A DNA stretch of 64,000 nt from JADJYF01 sp965278995 (lineage in GTDB: Bacteria > Pseudomonadota > Gammaproteobacteria > Ga0077536), in the NCBI GenBank assembly GCA_965278995.1, contig OZ257136.1:1674001-1738000 (forward strand), read 5' to 3'. Below, in pieces: positions 44,169 to 53,170 of the stretch. Below the pieces are notes generated by a model. The model saw nothing but the letters and a program-made list of their open reading frames with translations, searched no databases and had not been told where the DNA came from. Each line of letters begins with the position of its first letter. The stretch's first letter is position 1. The position numbers and the translations under genes were made by a program.

Positions 44169-45986
44169 TTGTCAGAAACGCGCTATCGCTTCACAGTTCT
44201 ACCGCAACTGCCGGCCGCTCTTGGCGTGCTGCGCAGGCCCGTTGCGAGGCTGGCCGAGCACGCGCTCGGACTGGATGGTTTGAACGCCGTCTATGATCGC
44301 ATTCCACCCGGCCTGGATCCGCAAAGTTTTGCTCGCGCCACGCTCGACGTCGTCGGTGTCGATGTCGCGGTTGAAGGCGGCAGCCTGGAACATCTGCCGG
44401 CCACTGGCGCCTGCCTGGTTGTCGCCAATCATCCGCACGGTGGACTGGACGGTCTGGCCATGCTCGAAGTGCTCCTGCGTCGTCGCCCGGATGTCCGCAT
44501 CATGGCCAATCATCTATTGCAGCGGTTTATCGAATTACGCGATGTATTCATCGGCGTCGATCCGTTTGGCGGTCCGCAAGCGGCACGTTTCAACATCCGC
44601 GCGGTGCGTCAGGCGCTGACGTGGCTGCGCCGCGGCGGATTGTTGATGATGTTTCCCGGCGGCGAAGTGTCGAGCGTGATCCCGTCGCGGCGAACCATCG
44701 CTGATCCAACCTGGGATTCCGGCGTCGGCTGGCTGGCCGAGAAAAGCGGCGCACCGGTGGTTCCGATCTTCATCGACGGCCGCAACAGCGTACTGTTCCA
44801 GTTCGCCGGCTTGCTGCATCCGCGGCTGCGTACCGCCTTGCTGGTGCGCGAAATGCTCAATCATGCCGGCACCGTGATCGAAGCACGCTGCGGGCATCCA
44901 ATAGATGCCGAAACGCTGGCTGCTCTCGGGGGACGATCTAAGATTGCACCGTTTCTTGAAACAGCGACCTATCTGATCAAGGCCCGGCGTCGCTATCGCC
45001 GGCCGTGGCGCTTGAAACGCAGCGGTGATGGCCGCGAGGGCAACGAACCGATAGCCGAGGCAGTCGTTCCGGCGTTGATGTCGGCGGAAGTCGCCGGTCT
45101 GCCACCCGAACAGCTGCTCGTCGCCGGCGGCAATCTCGACGCCTGGTACGCACGGGCCGATCAAATTCCGTCGCTGCTGCAGGAGATCGGGCGGTTGCGC
45201 GAACTCAGTTTCCGCCAGGTCGGCGAAGGCACGGGCAAGGCGGTCGATATCGACCAATACGACAGCACCTACCTCCACCTGTTCGTATGGGATCGTGTGA
45301 ATGCCGCGGTGGTCGGCGGCTATCGTCTCGGCGAAGCCGACCGCATTCTCGCGCGTGAAGGCTCCAAAGGTCTGTATGTGCGCTCGCTGTTTCGCATCGA
45401 GCGACCTTTGGCGACAGAGCTGGGTGCTGCCCTCGAAGTAGGTCGCTCCTTTGTCCGCCCGGAACATCAACGTAATTTCTTTTCGCTGCTGCTGCTGTGG
45501 AAAGGCATCGGTGCCTTCGTGGCGCGCCACCCGCGTTATCGTGTGCTGATCGGGCCGGTCAGCATCAGCAACGACTACCACCCGCTGTCGCAGCAGATCA
45601 TCGTGCGCTTCCTGCAGGAGACCAGCATGGAAGCCGAACGCGCCAGTCAGGTGAAGCCGCGTAACCCGTTCCGCTCGCGCTCGGCAGCGACCCGTCTAAT
45701 CGACCTCGACGTCAGCGATCTGCGGATCATTGCCGCCCTGCTCTGTCAGGTCGAGGACGACGACGTCGGAATTCCGGTTCTCCTGCGGCAATATCTGAAG
45801 TTGAATGGCCGCATTCTCGGCTTCAATGTCGACCCCGAATTCAACAACGCGATTGACTGCCTGCTATGGCTCGACCTCGCCACCACGGACAGTACCCTGC
45901 TGCAGAAATACATGGGGCGCGAAGGTGCGCAGCAATTTCTCGCCCACCACGGATTTGCCATCGCCGATGGCGACGACCCGGGCTAA
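44169..45986 (+). CDS. olsF: bifunctional ornithine-lipid synthase-like (PlsC-type plus OlsB-type domains)
   Basis: About 605 residues from TTG 44169, preceded by GAGG; no ATG or GTG gives a better start, so this is tentative. The N-domain has NHPHGGLDG (87-95) and FPGGEVS (162-168), the motifs of the hemolysin-type PlsC acyltransferase branch. The C-domain (about 320-560) resembles OlsB/GNAT N-acyltransferases, with RELSFRQVGEGTGKAVDIDQYD, LGRSFV-like EVGRSFVRPEHQRN and LIGPVSISNDYHPLSQQ. In OlsF the C-part N-acylates ornithine with 3-hydroxyacyl-ACP and the N-part O-acylates the product, giving phosphorus-free ornithine lipid. The fused two-domain order matches that family. Confidence 0.85.
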   Translation: MSETRYRFTVLPQLPAALGVLRRPVARLAEHALGLDGLNAVYDRIPPGLDPQSFARATLDVVGVDVAVEGGSLEHLPATGACLVVANHPHGGLDGLAMLEVLLRRRPDVRIMANHLLQRFIELRDVFIGVDPFGGPQAARFNIRAVRQALTWLRRGGLLMMFPGGEVSSVIPSRRTIADPTWDSGVGWLAEKSGAPVVPIFIDGRNSVLFQFAGLLHPRLRTALLVREMLNHAGTVIEARCGHPIDAETLAALGGRSKIAPFLETATYLIKARRRYRRPWRLKRSGDGREGNEPIAEAVVPALMSAEVAGLPPEQLLVAGGNLDAWYARADQIPSLLQEIGRLRELSFRQVGEGTGKAVDIDQYDSTYLHLFVWDRVNAAVVGGYRLGEADRILAREGSKGLYVRSLFRIERPLATELGAALEVGRSFVRPEHQRNFFSLLLLWKGIGAFVARHPRYRVLIGPVSISNDYHPLSQQIIVRFLQETSMEAERASQVKPRNPFRSRSAATRLIDLDVSDLRIIAALLCQVEDDDVGIPVLLRQYLKLNGRILGFNVDPEFNNAIDCLLWLDLATTDSTLLQKYMGREGAQQFLAHHGFAIADGDDPG

Positions 45987-46035
45987 CAGGCCGACAGGAA
46001 AACCGTCAACGAGTCCTGCAGCACCAACCTGGCAC

Positions 46036-48171
46036 TCATAAGCACGCAACTTCGACGAGATTGTCCGAAAACGTCGGGGCGTGACCCATGTCGACGAACT
46101 CGGCTGAACTCACCACATTGACCGTGCCGTTGCGGTTGCGGCTGCGCCAGTAGCCCAGCGTTGCCACCACCACACCGGCCGGTACGTCATCGGACAGTTC
46201 CGCCCGCGCCTCGAACGAACCGCGATCATTGAATACGCGGACATAGGCAGCGTCGAGGATGCCTCGGGTGGCGGCGTCCTGCGGATGGATGAGTACGAAC
46301 TGCTCGCCCTGTTTGCGCTCCTTATGCGCTTCGTTGGCGTAACAGGAATTGAGAAAACCGTGACTTTTCGGCGACAGGATATTCAAGGGGAAACGCGCCG
46401 CAAGCGTCGGATTGCTCATCGGTGACTCGCGCGGCGCAACGTAGTCCGGCAGCGCGTCGAGCGGCTCACCGCCCTGCTTGCCGGTATACATCTGACGAAA
46501 TACTTCGGCGACGAAATTGCCGTTGGACGCGCCCGAGGCGCGAAGCTCGCATTTACCCGATGGTGTCGGGAACATGCCTTCGGCGTGCGGCGCCCGGCGG
46601 TCTGGCGGTGCCACGCTGACATGCGCATAGCCCTGCGTCTTGAACGTGTCCAACGTGTGGCCGGCCCGCGCCAGCGCATCCCAATCGAGATAATGTTCGA
46701 TCATGTCGGTATCGGTCCGCGTGAACTGCGGATCGTCGTCAAAACCAAAAGCGCGCGCCAGACGGCGGAAGATTTCGGTATTCGGCACGGCCTCGCCTGG
46801 CGCCGCGATCGACCGCTGGTTGTAGGTCAGATAAAAGTGCCCCCAGGACAACACCATGTCGTCCATTTCAGCCGCCATCGTCGCTGGCAGAATGATGTCC
46901 GCGTAAGCCGCGGTATCGGAAATGAAATGTTCCGCCGCGACAACGAATAAATCCTCGCGTTCGAGGCCATGCACAGTCTTGTCGCATTCCGGCGCTTGCG
47001 TCACAGGATTCGCGTTATAGACCATGATCGATTTGATCGGCGGGCTGAGCGGCAGTTCGCCCGTCAGTGCGCGCCCGATCTGCAGCGCATTGACGACGCG
47101 CGTCCCGGCTGGAATGTAATCCGGCCGCGCCACGCGATCGAAACGTATCGGCATTTCCCATACCGGCATCTGCAGCGCGCCGCCGCCGACATGACGCCAG
47201 GCACCGGTCAATGCCGGCAGGCAGGTCACGGCACGGATGGTCTGGCCGCCGCCGTGATGGCGCTCGAGCGCAACACCGAGCCGGATCGCCGCCGGCTGGG
47301 TCGTGGCATATTCCCGCGCCAGCTGTCGGATATCGGCGGCTGGCACGCCGGTAATTTCGGCAGCCCACTCGGCCGTGCGTGGGCGCGCGCGCGCCGCCAG
47401 CTCGTCGAATCCGACCGTATATTTTTCAACGTAATCGCGATCGACGAGTTGTTCCTCGATCAGGGTATTGATCAGCGCCATCGCCAGCGCACCGTCGGTG
47501 CCCGGCTTCGGCATGATGTGCCAATCGGCGTGTTTGGCTGTACGTGAGCGATAGGCATCAATCACAACCAGCTTGGCGCCGAGCTTGCGCGCCTCCTGCA
47601 CGACATGCCAATGATGCAGATTGGTGCTGATGCTGTTGCACGCCCACAGGATGATGTAGCGGGAGTGGATGAACGATTCCGGATCGACGCCGCCGGTCGG
47701 TCCGACTGTGAGGAGCCAGGCCGTGCACGAGGCTTCACCGCAGAAAGTACGTTCGCAGACCGTTGCACCGAGCTTGTTGAAAAACGGGTCGCCGACGTTC
47801 AGACCCTGCAGGATGCCCTGATTGCCGAGATAGCTGTAGGGCAGGATTGCCTGGGGGCCGTGCTCGGCGATGATCGCCGACCAACGGGTGTGGATCTCGC
47901 TGATAGCTGCGTCCCAGCTGATGCGCTCGTAGCGGCGCGAACCGCGCGGGCCATTGCGCCGCAGCGGATACAGGACTCGGTCGGGGTTGTAGTGATGGTC
48001 GGCGAAATCATTGAGCTTGACGCATAATCCGCCGCGCGTCAGCGGGTGCCCGGGATTACCGCGGACCTTGACCAGACGGCCGTCCTCGACGTCATAGAGC
48101 ATGGCGCAGGTATCCGGGCAATCGTGCGGGCACGCACCGAAGTGCGTCGTCTTCGTGGCGGGCGTGGTCAT
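46036..48171 (-). CDS. molybdopterin-dependent oxidoreductase (bis-MGD family)
   Basis: 711 residues from ATG 48171, after a strong GAGGAGAG site. The N-terminal [4Fe-4S] motif is Cys14-x3-Cys18-x3-Cys22-x27-Cys50 (CPHDCPDTC ... GGLC). Further family segments are ILWACNSISTNLHHWHVVQ, VVIDAYRSRTAKHADWH, GTDGALAMALINTLI and MVYNANPVTQAPECDK. The metal ligand region near residue 145 reads ERTFCGEASCTAW, with candidate Cys or Ser ligands. No Tat signal is seen, so it is probably cytoplasmic. The group includes formate-dehydrogenase- and thiosulfate-reductase-like enzymes of unknown substrate. A cupin and hydrolase pair is divergent from it. Confidence 0.9.
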   Translation of the reverse strand: MTTPATKTTHFGACPHDCPDTCAMLYDVEDGRLVKVRGNPGHPLTRGGLCVKLNDFADHHYNPDRVLYPLRRNGPRGSRRYERISWDAAISEIHTRWSAIIAEHGPQAILPYSYLGNQGILQGLNVGDPFFNKLGATVCERTFCGEASCTAWLLTVGPTGGVDPESFIHSRYIILWACNSISTNLHHWHVVQEARKLGAKLVVIDAYRSRTAKHADWHIMPKPGTDGALAMALINTLIEEQLVDRDYVEKYTVGFDELAARARPRTAEWAAEITGVPAADIRQLAREYATTQPAAIRLGVALERHHGGGQTIRAVTCLPALTGAWRHVGGGALQMPVWEMPIRFDRVARPDYIPAGTRVVNALQIGRALTGELPLSPPIKSIMVYNANPVTQAPECDKTVHGLEREDLFVVAAEHFISDTAAYADIILPATMAAEMDDMVLSWGHFYLTYNQRSIAAPGEAVPNTEIFRRLARAFGFDDDPQFTRTDTDMIEHYLDWDALARAGHTLDTFKTQGYAHVSVAPPDRRAPHAEGMFPTPSGKCELRASGASNGNFVAEVFRQMYTGKQGGEPLDALPDYVAPRESPMSNPTLAARFPLNILSPKSHGFLNSCYANEAHKERKQGEQFVLIHPQDAATRGILDAAYVRVFNDRGSFEARAELSDDVPAGVVVATLGYWRSRNRNGTVNVVSSAEFVDMGHAPTFSDNLVEVACL

Positions 48172-48329
48172 GGCCTCTCTCCTCGGTGGCCAGTCAAGCT
48201 GGCGCAGCAGTTCTGGCACAGTGGGTCCGCCGAGAGTATACGGATTCACGCCGATTGCATAAGCTTTGAGCCCTTACGGCCGGCCCGAGCGCCGGCCACA
48301 AACAACCCCGCAGCCGAGGAGAGACCCGT

Positions 48330-48716
48330 ATGCATGTCAATCAGCACACCAATATCGCCACGCATCATCTGCCCGGGCTCGAACACCAGACGCTGGCGGG
48401 ACGAACGGACGGCCTGCAGCAGCTCGAAGTCTGGCGTCAGACCATCACGGCGGGGGCGGCCACGCCGGTCCACCGCCATGATTGCGAAGAAGTCATCGTC
48501 TGTCTGAAAGGCCACGGCGTGTGCCATTACGACGGGCGCGAATTTCATTTTCGGGAAGACGAGAGTCTCGTCATCCCATCCGGCGTCACCCACCAGATCT
48601 GCAATGCCGGTGACACCGATCTCTATATCGTGGCGACGCTTGCCATGGCGCCGGTGCGCGTCGAAACCGCTGACGGCCAGCCCATGGCGCTGCCGTGGAA
48701 CGCTGCCGCCGCATGA
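48330..48716 (+). CDS. single-domain cupin protein
   Basis: 128 residues. Cupin motif 1 is TPVHRHDCEEVIVCLKGHG (about 45-63), with the two His and Glu metal ligands. Motif 2 is ESLVIPSGVTHQICN (about 78-92), with the third His. It forms a small beta-barrel binding Fe, Mn or another metal, or a small ligand. It overlaps the hydrolase gene downstream by 4 bp (ATGA) and is divergent from the molybdenum enzyme. A metal-dependent dioxygenase or a binding role are both possible. Confidence 0.88.
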   Translation: MHVNQHTNIATHHLPGLEHQTLAGRTDGLQQLEVWRQTITAGAATPVHRHDCEEVIVCLKGHGVCHYDGREFHFREDESLVIPSGVTHQICNAGDTDLYIVATLAMAPVRVETADGQPMALPWNAAAA

Positions 48717-49519
48717 GCTGGCACACCGCGCACGTTCCCGGTACGCCGAGCCTGGCTTATGACCATGCCGGCAGTGGTCAGACAGTCGTCATGCTGCATG
48801 GCATTGGCGGCAATCGCCGCAACTGGCATGGTCAGCTCGAAGTGCTCGCCGCCGGCCATCACGCCATCGCCTGCGATGCGCGTGGCTATGGCGGTAGCGA
48901 CGACTATGACGGGGCGCTCGATTTCGCCGACTTCAGCCATGATTTGCGTCGACTGCTCGATCATGTCGGCGCGGCGACTGCTCATCTGTGCGGACTATCG
49001 ATGGGCGGGCGGGTGGTGCTCGATTTCTACGAACGCTACCCGGAACGTGTGCGCAGCCTGATACTGGTCGATACGTTTCCCGGTTTCGACGTCTCGTTCA
49101 CGCAAGCCGGCCGCGAACGTTTCGTACGCGATCGCCGACAGCCGTTGCTGGAAGGCAAGACGCTCGGCGATATTGCGCCGGCACTCGCCCGCAGTCTGGT
49201 TTCCCCGACCGCAGGTCCGGCCGTGATCCAGGAACTCATCGACAGCATGTGCATGCTGCATGTCGAATCCTATCTGAAGACCATCGAAGCGATGACCATG
49301 TATACGCCGGTCACCGACGTCAGCAAGATCCAGGTGCCGGTGCAAATCATTGTCGGCGCGGACGACAAGCTGACACCGCCATCTGTGTCGCGCAAGATGG
49401 CTGAGGCGATCCCGAAAGCCCGCCTGCTGGTGCTGGAGGACTGCGGGCATTTGAGTAATCTGGAGCAACCGCAGGCGTTCAACGACTGCGTACTGAGCTT
49501 TCTGTCGCGCAACGCATGA
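48713..49519 (+). CDS. alpha/beta hydrolase
   Basis: 268 residues from ATG 48713, translationally coupled to the cupin gene. HGIGGNRRNW (oxyanion loop, about 26-35), nucleophile in CGLSMGGRV (Ser near residue 99), acid Asp in VGADDKLTPP (about 221) and His in EDCGHLSNLEQP (about 248). This matches the 3-oxoadipate enol-lactonase/haloperoxidase-like group. The coupled cupin suggests both act on one small metabolite. Its TGA stop lies inside a 13-bp perfect hairpin stem. Confidence 0.88.
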   Translation: MSWHTAHVPGTPSLAYDHAGSGQTVVMLHGIGGNRRNWHGQLEVLAAGHHAIACDARGYGGSDDYDGALDFADFSHDLRRLLDHVGAATAHLCGLSMGGRVVLDFYERYPERVRSLILVDTFPGFDVSFTQAGRERFVRDRRQPLLEGKTLGDIAPALARSLVSPTAGPAVIQELIDSMCMLHVESYLKTIEAMTMYTPVTDVSKIQVPVQIIVGADDKLTPPSVSRKMAEAIPKARLLVLEDCGHLSNLEQPQAFNDCVLSFLSRNA

Positions 49520-49540
49520 CGCCAGCCGGCGTCATGCGTT
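49511..49540 (+). terminator. perfect 13-bp hairpin overlapping the hydrolase stop codon
   Basis: AACGCATGACGCC (49511-49523), a 4-base loop, and its exact complement (49528-49540). The left arm contains the last codons and the TGA of the hydrolase gene. No T-run follows, but stem length suggests an RNA end or a block to read-through. Confidence 0.6.
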
Positions 49541-49557
49541 GCTGTTCAAGCGGGCTT

Positions 49558-49794
49558 GCTTAAGGAAACTCTGAATAAGTCCATCCTGGACTTCTACTCG
49601 CCTCATCCCTGAGGCTCGCCCTTGCAGGGCTGCACTGCGTGCGTTCAAAATCGCTCCAGGCGATTTTGTCAGAGTACGGAAAGGGAAAAATGTGATTTTC
49701 CCTTTCCTTCATTTTCAATGGTCTATGCCCATCGAAAATGGCGGCACATCCCTGTGCCCCAGAAAGCTCTGCCTTTTGCAGAGCTTCCTTAAGC
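49558..49794. repeat. 237-bp inverted-repeat element with internal hairpins
   Basis: Terminal arms GCTTAAGGAAACTCTG (49558-49573) and CAGAGCTTCCTTAAGC (49779-49794) match at 15 of 16 positions. Inside are several smaller palindromes, including AAAATCGCTCCAGGCGATTTT without one base at each side, a GGGAAAA/TTTTCCC pair and CATTTTCAATGG/CCATCGAAAATG. It encodes no credible protein. It lies between convergent genes and its right arm supplies the TAA stop of the minus-strand gene. It looks like a MITE or similar non-autonomous element. Confidence 0.8.
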
Positions 49795-50106
49795 CGCGAC
49801 TTTCGAGGTCGTATTCTTGGTCTCGTTGTCGACGACTATCGGGCAATCGAGATATTCCAGCAGCGGGGGCTGACCCCACGCCTCGGTCATGTATTTGATC
49901 CATTCCGCCGTATACCAGGCTTCGGCTTTGGCACGCGACTCCCACAGGTAGATGCCGCCGGCCTGTTTGTTGTCTTCCGTCATGATGTAGTACTTGCGCG
50001 TCAGCCCGTCTAGGCCTTCGTATTTTGGCGCTGTGGCCAGCATCTTTTTCTTCAACCCTTCGATATCGGGGGTATTGATCGGGAACAGAACGCGAACGAC
50101 GATCAT
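49789..50106 (-). CDS. small YdhR/antibiotic-monooxygenase-fold-like protein
   Basis: 105 residues from ATG 50106, which follows GAGGAG by 8 bases; the GTG nine bases upstream overlaps that site. A ferredoxin-like alpha/beta barrel pattern is suggested: IVVRVLFPI, a helix GLKKKMLATAPKY, GLTRKYYIMTEDNKQAGGIYLWESRAKAEAWYTAEW, then LLEYLDCPIVVDN. This order is usual in YdhR-like and ABM-domain proteins. Function unknown. The stop codon TAA lies within the terminal arm of the adjacent repeat element, so insertion of that element may have altered the original C-terminus. Confidence 0.7.
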   Translation of the reverse strand: MIVVRVLFPINTPDIEGLKKKMLATAPKYEGLDGLTRKYYIMTEDNKQAGGIYLWESRAKAEAWYTAEWIKYMTEAWGQPPLLEYLDCPIVVDNETKNTTSKVAA

Positions 50107-50163
50107 GGCGAGCACTCCTCTACTGTTAGAACCGACAGTTTACAGGATACCCGCGCTGGCCGC

Positions 50164-51279
50164 TTATGCCGACGCTTCGACGGGCTCCATGACGACGGCG
50201 TCGATGGCGCGGCATTCGAGACGGTCGCGACCGCGCAGCTTGGCTGCATACAGCGCCCTATCGGCCTGTTCCAGCAGTCTGCCGGTATCGTGTTCGGTCA
50301 GCAGGGTGTGATAACTCAGACCGATGGAGACGGTCAATTTGCCGCGCTCCGCACCGCTGTGTGCAATGTCGAGCTCGCGCACACCTTGAATGATGTTGTC
50401 GGCAATCGTCCGTGCATCGTTCAAGCTGAGTCCGGACGACACCACGCAGAACTCCTCCCCGCCGTAGCGGAATACCAGATCGGTAGCCCGACGGGCCGAG
50501 GTCCGAATGACATTGGCAACAGCGCGCAGCGCACGATCGCCGCCGACATGCCCATAAGCGTCATTGAATTTCTTGAAATGATCAATATCGATCATGTACA
50601 CCGCAAGTGCTTCTTCGGCGCGGCGCGCACGATTGAAGACGTTGACGAACAGTTCGTCGAAAAGCTGGCGATTGTAGACATTCGTCAGCGTGTCGGTATG
50701 CGACAGCCGGCTGATAGTGCGGATGTTCTCTTCGTTGCTGCGCACGAACACGTACAGCGTAAACGACATGGTCACATGTGCGAGGACAAATATCAGCATC
50801 GCGAGCGGTTCGTAGGCCGACCAGCGCAGGCCCAGCACGACCAGCGAAGCCAGCAAGGCGGAAACCGACCAGCGCAAACCGTCGCGTGCGCCGGCAACCA
50901 GGAACGCGACCATTGGAAAGACCATCTGCCAGGGCTTGTTGTCGAGCAGCTCGTTACCAAGGTAAAGGCCACTCAGCATCACCAGCAGCGTCGCACCGAG
51001 AAATAGATTTGCACCGTGCCGTAAGTTGTTATGGCGCCAGTTGATATGCCAGCACAGCGCCGCAACCAGTGTCAGATAGGCGGCGCACGCCAGCGTCAAT
51101 CCGCCAGTGCCGATACGGTAATAGACCGGTACCACCACCGCGGAGACACCAAGGGCGACATAGAGGAACAGCTGTAGAACCTCACGCCGGAAGTCCCGCA
51201 ACCTGGTATCACCGAAATCCATGGGCGTATTTTCAGAAACCTCGAGCGGTAGCGTTCGACGCGAACGTCGTCGCGTCAT
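50164..51279 (-). CDS. membrane-bound diguanylate cyclase (GGDEF)
   Basis: 371 residues. About six hydrophobic helices between residues 33 and 178 form a membrane region without a recognised sensor domain. A GGDEF domain follows: LSHTDTLTNVYNRQLFD, IDIDHFKKFNDAYGHVGGD, active site RYGGEEF and inhibitory site RATD five residues earlier. It makes c-di-GMP and is probably product-inhibited. It lies 57 bp downstream of the start of the YdhR-like gene on the same strand. The 241-base gap on its other side shows nothing I can identify. Confidence 0.93.
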   Translation of the reverse strand: MTRRRSRRTLPLEVSENTPMDFGDTRLRDFRREVLQLFLYVALGVSAVVVPVYYRIGTGGLTLACAAYLTLVAALCWHINWRHNNLRHGANLFLGATLLVMLSGLYLGNELLDNKPWQMVFPMVAFLVAGARDGLRWSVSALLASLVVLGLRWSAYEPLAMLIFVLAHVTMSFTLYVFVRSNEENIRTISRLSHTDTLTNVYNRQLFDELFVNVFNRARRAEEALAVYMIDIDHFKKFNDAYGHVGGDRALRAVANVIRTSARRATDLVFRYGGEEFCVVSSGLSLNDARTIADNIIQGVRELDIAHSGAERGKLTVSIGLSYHTLLTEHDTGRLLEQADRALYAAKLRGRDRLECRAIDAVVMEPVEASA

Positions 51280-51520
51280 CGACCCCCCTGTACCCTTTAG
51301 TTAATGCGTGCTGCGGGTAAAGGTTCGCACGATTTCTTATTTTCTGAGCTGCCGGGACGTCGTCCGTTGCCGGAACGGTAAGTCAATATCCGCTGCACCC
51401 GCACAATAAAGCAGTGTGGGCGCGGCGAATATGGCCTGTATCACTTGTTTGCGACGCTTGACCGATGTTCACAATGTCTTTGCTTCATTGGAGCTGTTGA
51501 CACTCACAACGCGGCGGCGT

Positions 51521-52012
51521 TCATTCTTTGTCGAGTCCGAGGCGCGCATGCCATTCGGCTATCGCTTCCCGCGGGTAGCCGTCAAAATGCTGGTCGCGCG
51601 GCCCGGCGGCGACCTCGACCCAGGAGGCTCTGGAACCAAGCATCAGGTGGGTCTTTTCAGGCGGCAACGGCAACGGCGTATCAATGGCTGAAGCAAACGG
51701 GTGAATAAGCTCAGGCCAGCGCGGATCCCATACCCACAGCGCACTTGCGCAATACCGGCAGAAATGCCGCTCAGCCGGACTGCGTTTCGCGCGACCGCCC
51801 GCTTCTGCCGGCATCAGCGCCCGATAGACCGAGACATGCTGCTTCCCGCGCACCGTGAGCGTAGCCGCTTCGCCACCGAGATTGATGGCATAGCCACCAC
51901 CACCGGCAGTCTTGCGACAAATACTGCAATAACAGATGTTGAACGGGTACGGGTGCCGCGATTCGAGTGTGAAACGCACTTTGCCGCAATGACAGGATCC
52001 GGTGAGTTTCAT
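51521..52012 (-). CDS. GFA-family zinc protein
   Basis: 163 residues. GFA zinc pattern: CxC at 7-9 (SCHCGKV), CxxC at 29-32 (CSICRKTAGGGGY) and CxxC at 85-88 (HFCRYCASALW). Compared with the GFA protein at 2616 it has an insertion before the last pair and a longer C-terminus. Function unproven for the family; a glutathione-adduct role has been suggested for the founding member. Its start overlaps the dehydratase-like gene's stop by 4 bp, so the two are co-translated. Confidence 0.9.
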   Translation of the reverse strand: MKLTGSCHCGKVRFTLESRHPYPFNICYCSICRKTAGGGGYAINLGGEAATLTVRGKQHVSVYRALMPAEAGGRAKRSPAERHFCRYCASALWVWDPRWPELIHPFASAIDTPLPLPPEKTHLMLGSRASWVEVAAGPRDQHFDGYPREAIAEWHARLGLDKE

Positions 52013-53007
52013 GGCGTGACCCCAGACGATGGGCTGGCGGCCAGCACCATGGCCAGCGTCTGGCGATCGAGATTGGCACCAGACAGGATGAGACCGACGC
52101 GGCGACCGCGCATGCGCTCGCGTTCGTTCAGCAATGCCGCCAGCGGCGCGGCACCGGCGCCTTCGGCAAGATTGTGTGTGTCGGTCAGATAAAAGCCGAT
52201 AGCGGCCAGAATGTCGGCATCATCTACCCGCACGATGCGATCGACACCGCTGCGCAGATAGTCCAGGGCATCGACCTGCGGAACGCGGACGGCCATGCCG
52301 TCGGCAAGCGTATCGACGCTCGCCGTCGAGATCGCGCGGCCAGCTTCGAACGAGCGGGCGTAGGCATCGGCGCCCGTGGCAACGACACCGATCAGCTCCG
52401 TGTTCAAACCCAAAGCATCGCGCGCCGCAAGCAGACCGGCCAGTCCGGAACCCAGTCCAACCGGCGCATAGACCGCGTCGAGATCGGGTACAGCGCGCAG
52501 AAGTTCATAGGCGTACGTGCCGACGCCCTGTACCAGCAGTCGCGAAAACGACGGCATAGCGTGCAGGCCGCGCGCCACCGCCAGCATCCGGGCATGCTCT
52601 AGGGCGGCATTGAAGTCTTCGCCATGCTCGATGAGTTCAGCGCCATAGGCACGCATTGCCCGGTTCTTGTCGCTGTTGTTGCCGTGCGGAACAACGACCA
52701 CGGCAGGCAGACCGTAGCGGCGGGCCGCGAAAGCGACGCTCTGGCCATGATTGCCACGCGTGGCACAGACCACGCCGCGGACCTCGCCCTCGGTATGAAT
52801 GAGTTGATGCAGATACCACACCCCGCCGCGCACCTTGAAAGCGCCGGTCGGCAGATGATTCTCGTGCTTGACCCAGACTTCGCAACCGGTACGCGCAGCA
52901 AGCAGCGGCCAGGCCAGCTGCGGCGTCGGCGCCAGAGATTCATAGATGACGGCCGCGGCCGCCTCGAAATCGGCCGTCGTCAGTGCTTGCTCGATTAGAG
53001 TACGCAT
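52009..53007 (-). CDS. threonine dehydratase-like PLP enzyme (fold type II)
   Basis: 332 residues. PLP lysine in LPTGAFKVRGG (Lys58), substrate loop CATRGNHGQSVAFAARR (about 81-97), a phosphate-binding APVGLGSGLAG (about 182-192) and LSGANLDRQT near the end. This is the serine/threonine ammonia-lyase and racemase group. No ACT domain is present, so feedback control is not expected. It could act on threonine, serine or a hydroxyaspartate. It is coupled to the downstream GFA gene and divergent from the aco operon. Confidence 0.87.
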   Translation of the reverse strand: MRTLIEQALTTADFEAAAAVIYESLAPTPQLAWPLLAARTGCEVWVKHENHLPTGAFKVRGGVWYLHQLIHTEGEVRGVVCATRGNHGQSVAFAARRYGLPAVVVVPHGNNSDKNRAMRAYGAELIEHGEDFNAALEHARMLAVARGLHAMPSFSRLLVQGVGTYAYELLRAVPDLDAVYAPVGLGSGLAGLLAARDALGLNTELIGVVATGADAYARSFEAGRAISTASVDTLADGMAVRVPQVDALDYLRSGVDRIVRVDDADILAAIGFYLTDTHNLAEGAGAAPLAALLNERERMRGRRVGLILSGANLDRQTLAMVLAASPSSGVTP

Positions 53008-53170
53008 GGCTTGCTATAGTCTTACAGGCTGCGCCATGGCGTAAAGCAATCCGGCGGCGCAGGACCACATCACCAACAGCCGCGTCACAGGTGTTTCAGG
53101 GGTGGACGCGCGCGTTCCGCGAGGACTGCGCGCAGGCACCTGGACCGGGCTTACAGCAGGGGAGACCGCT

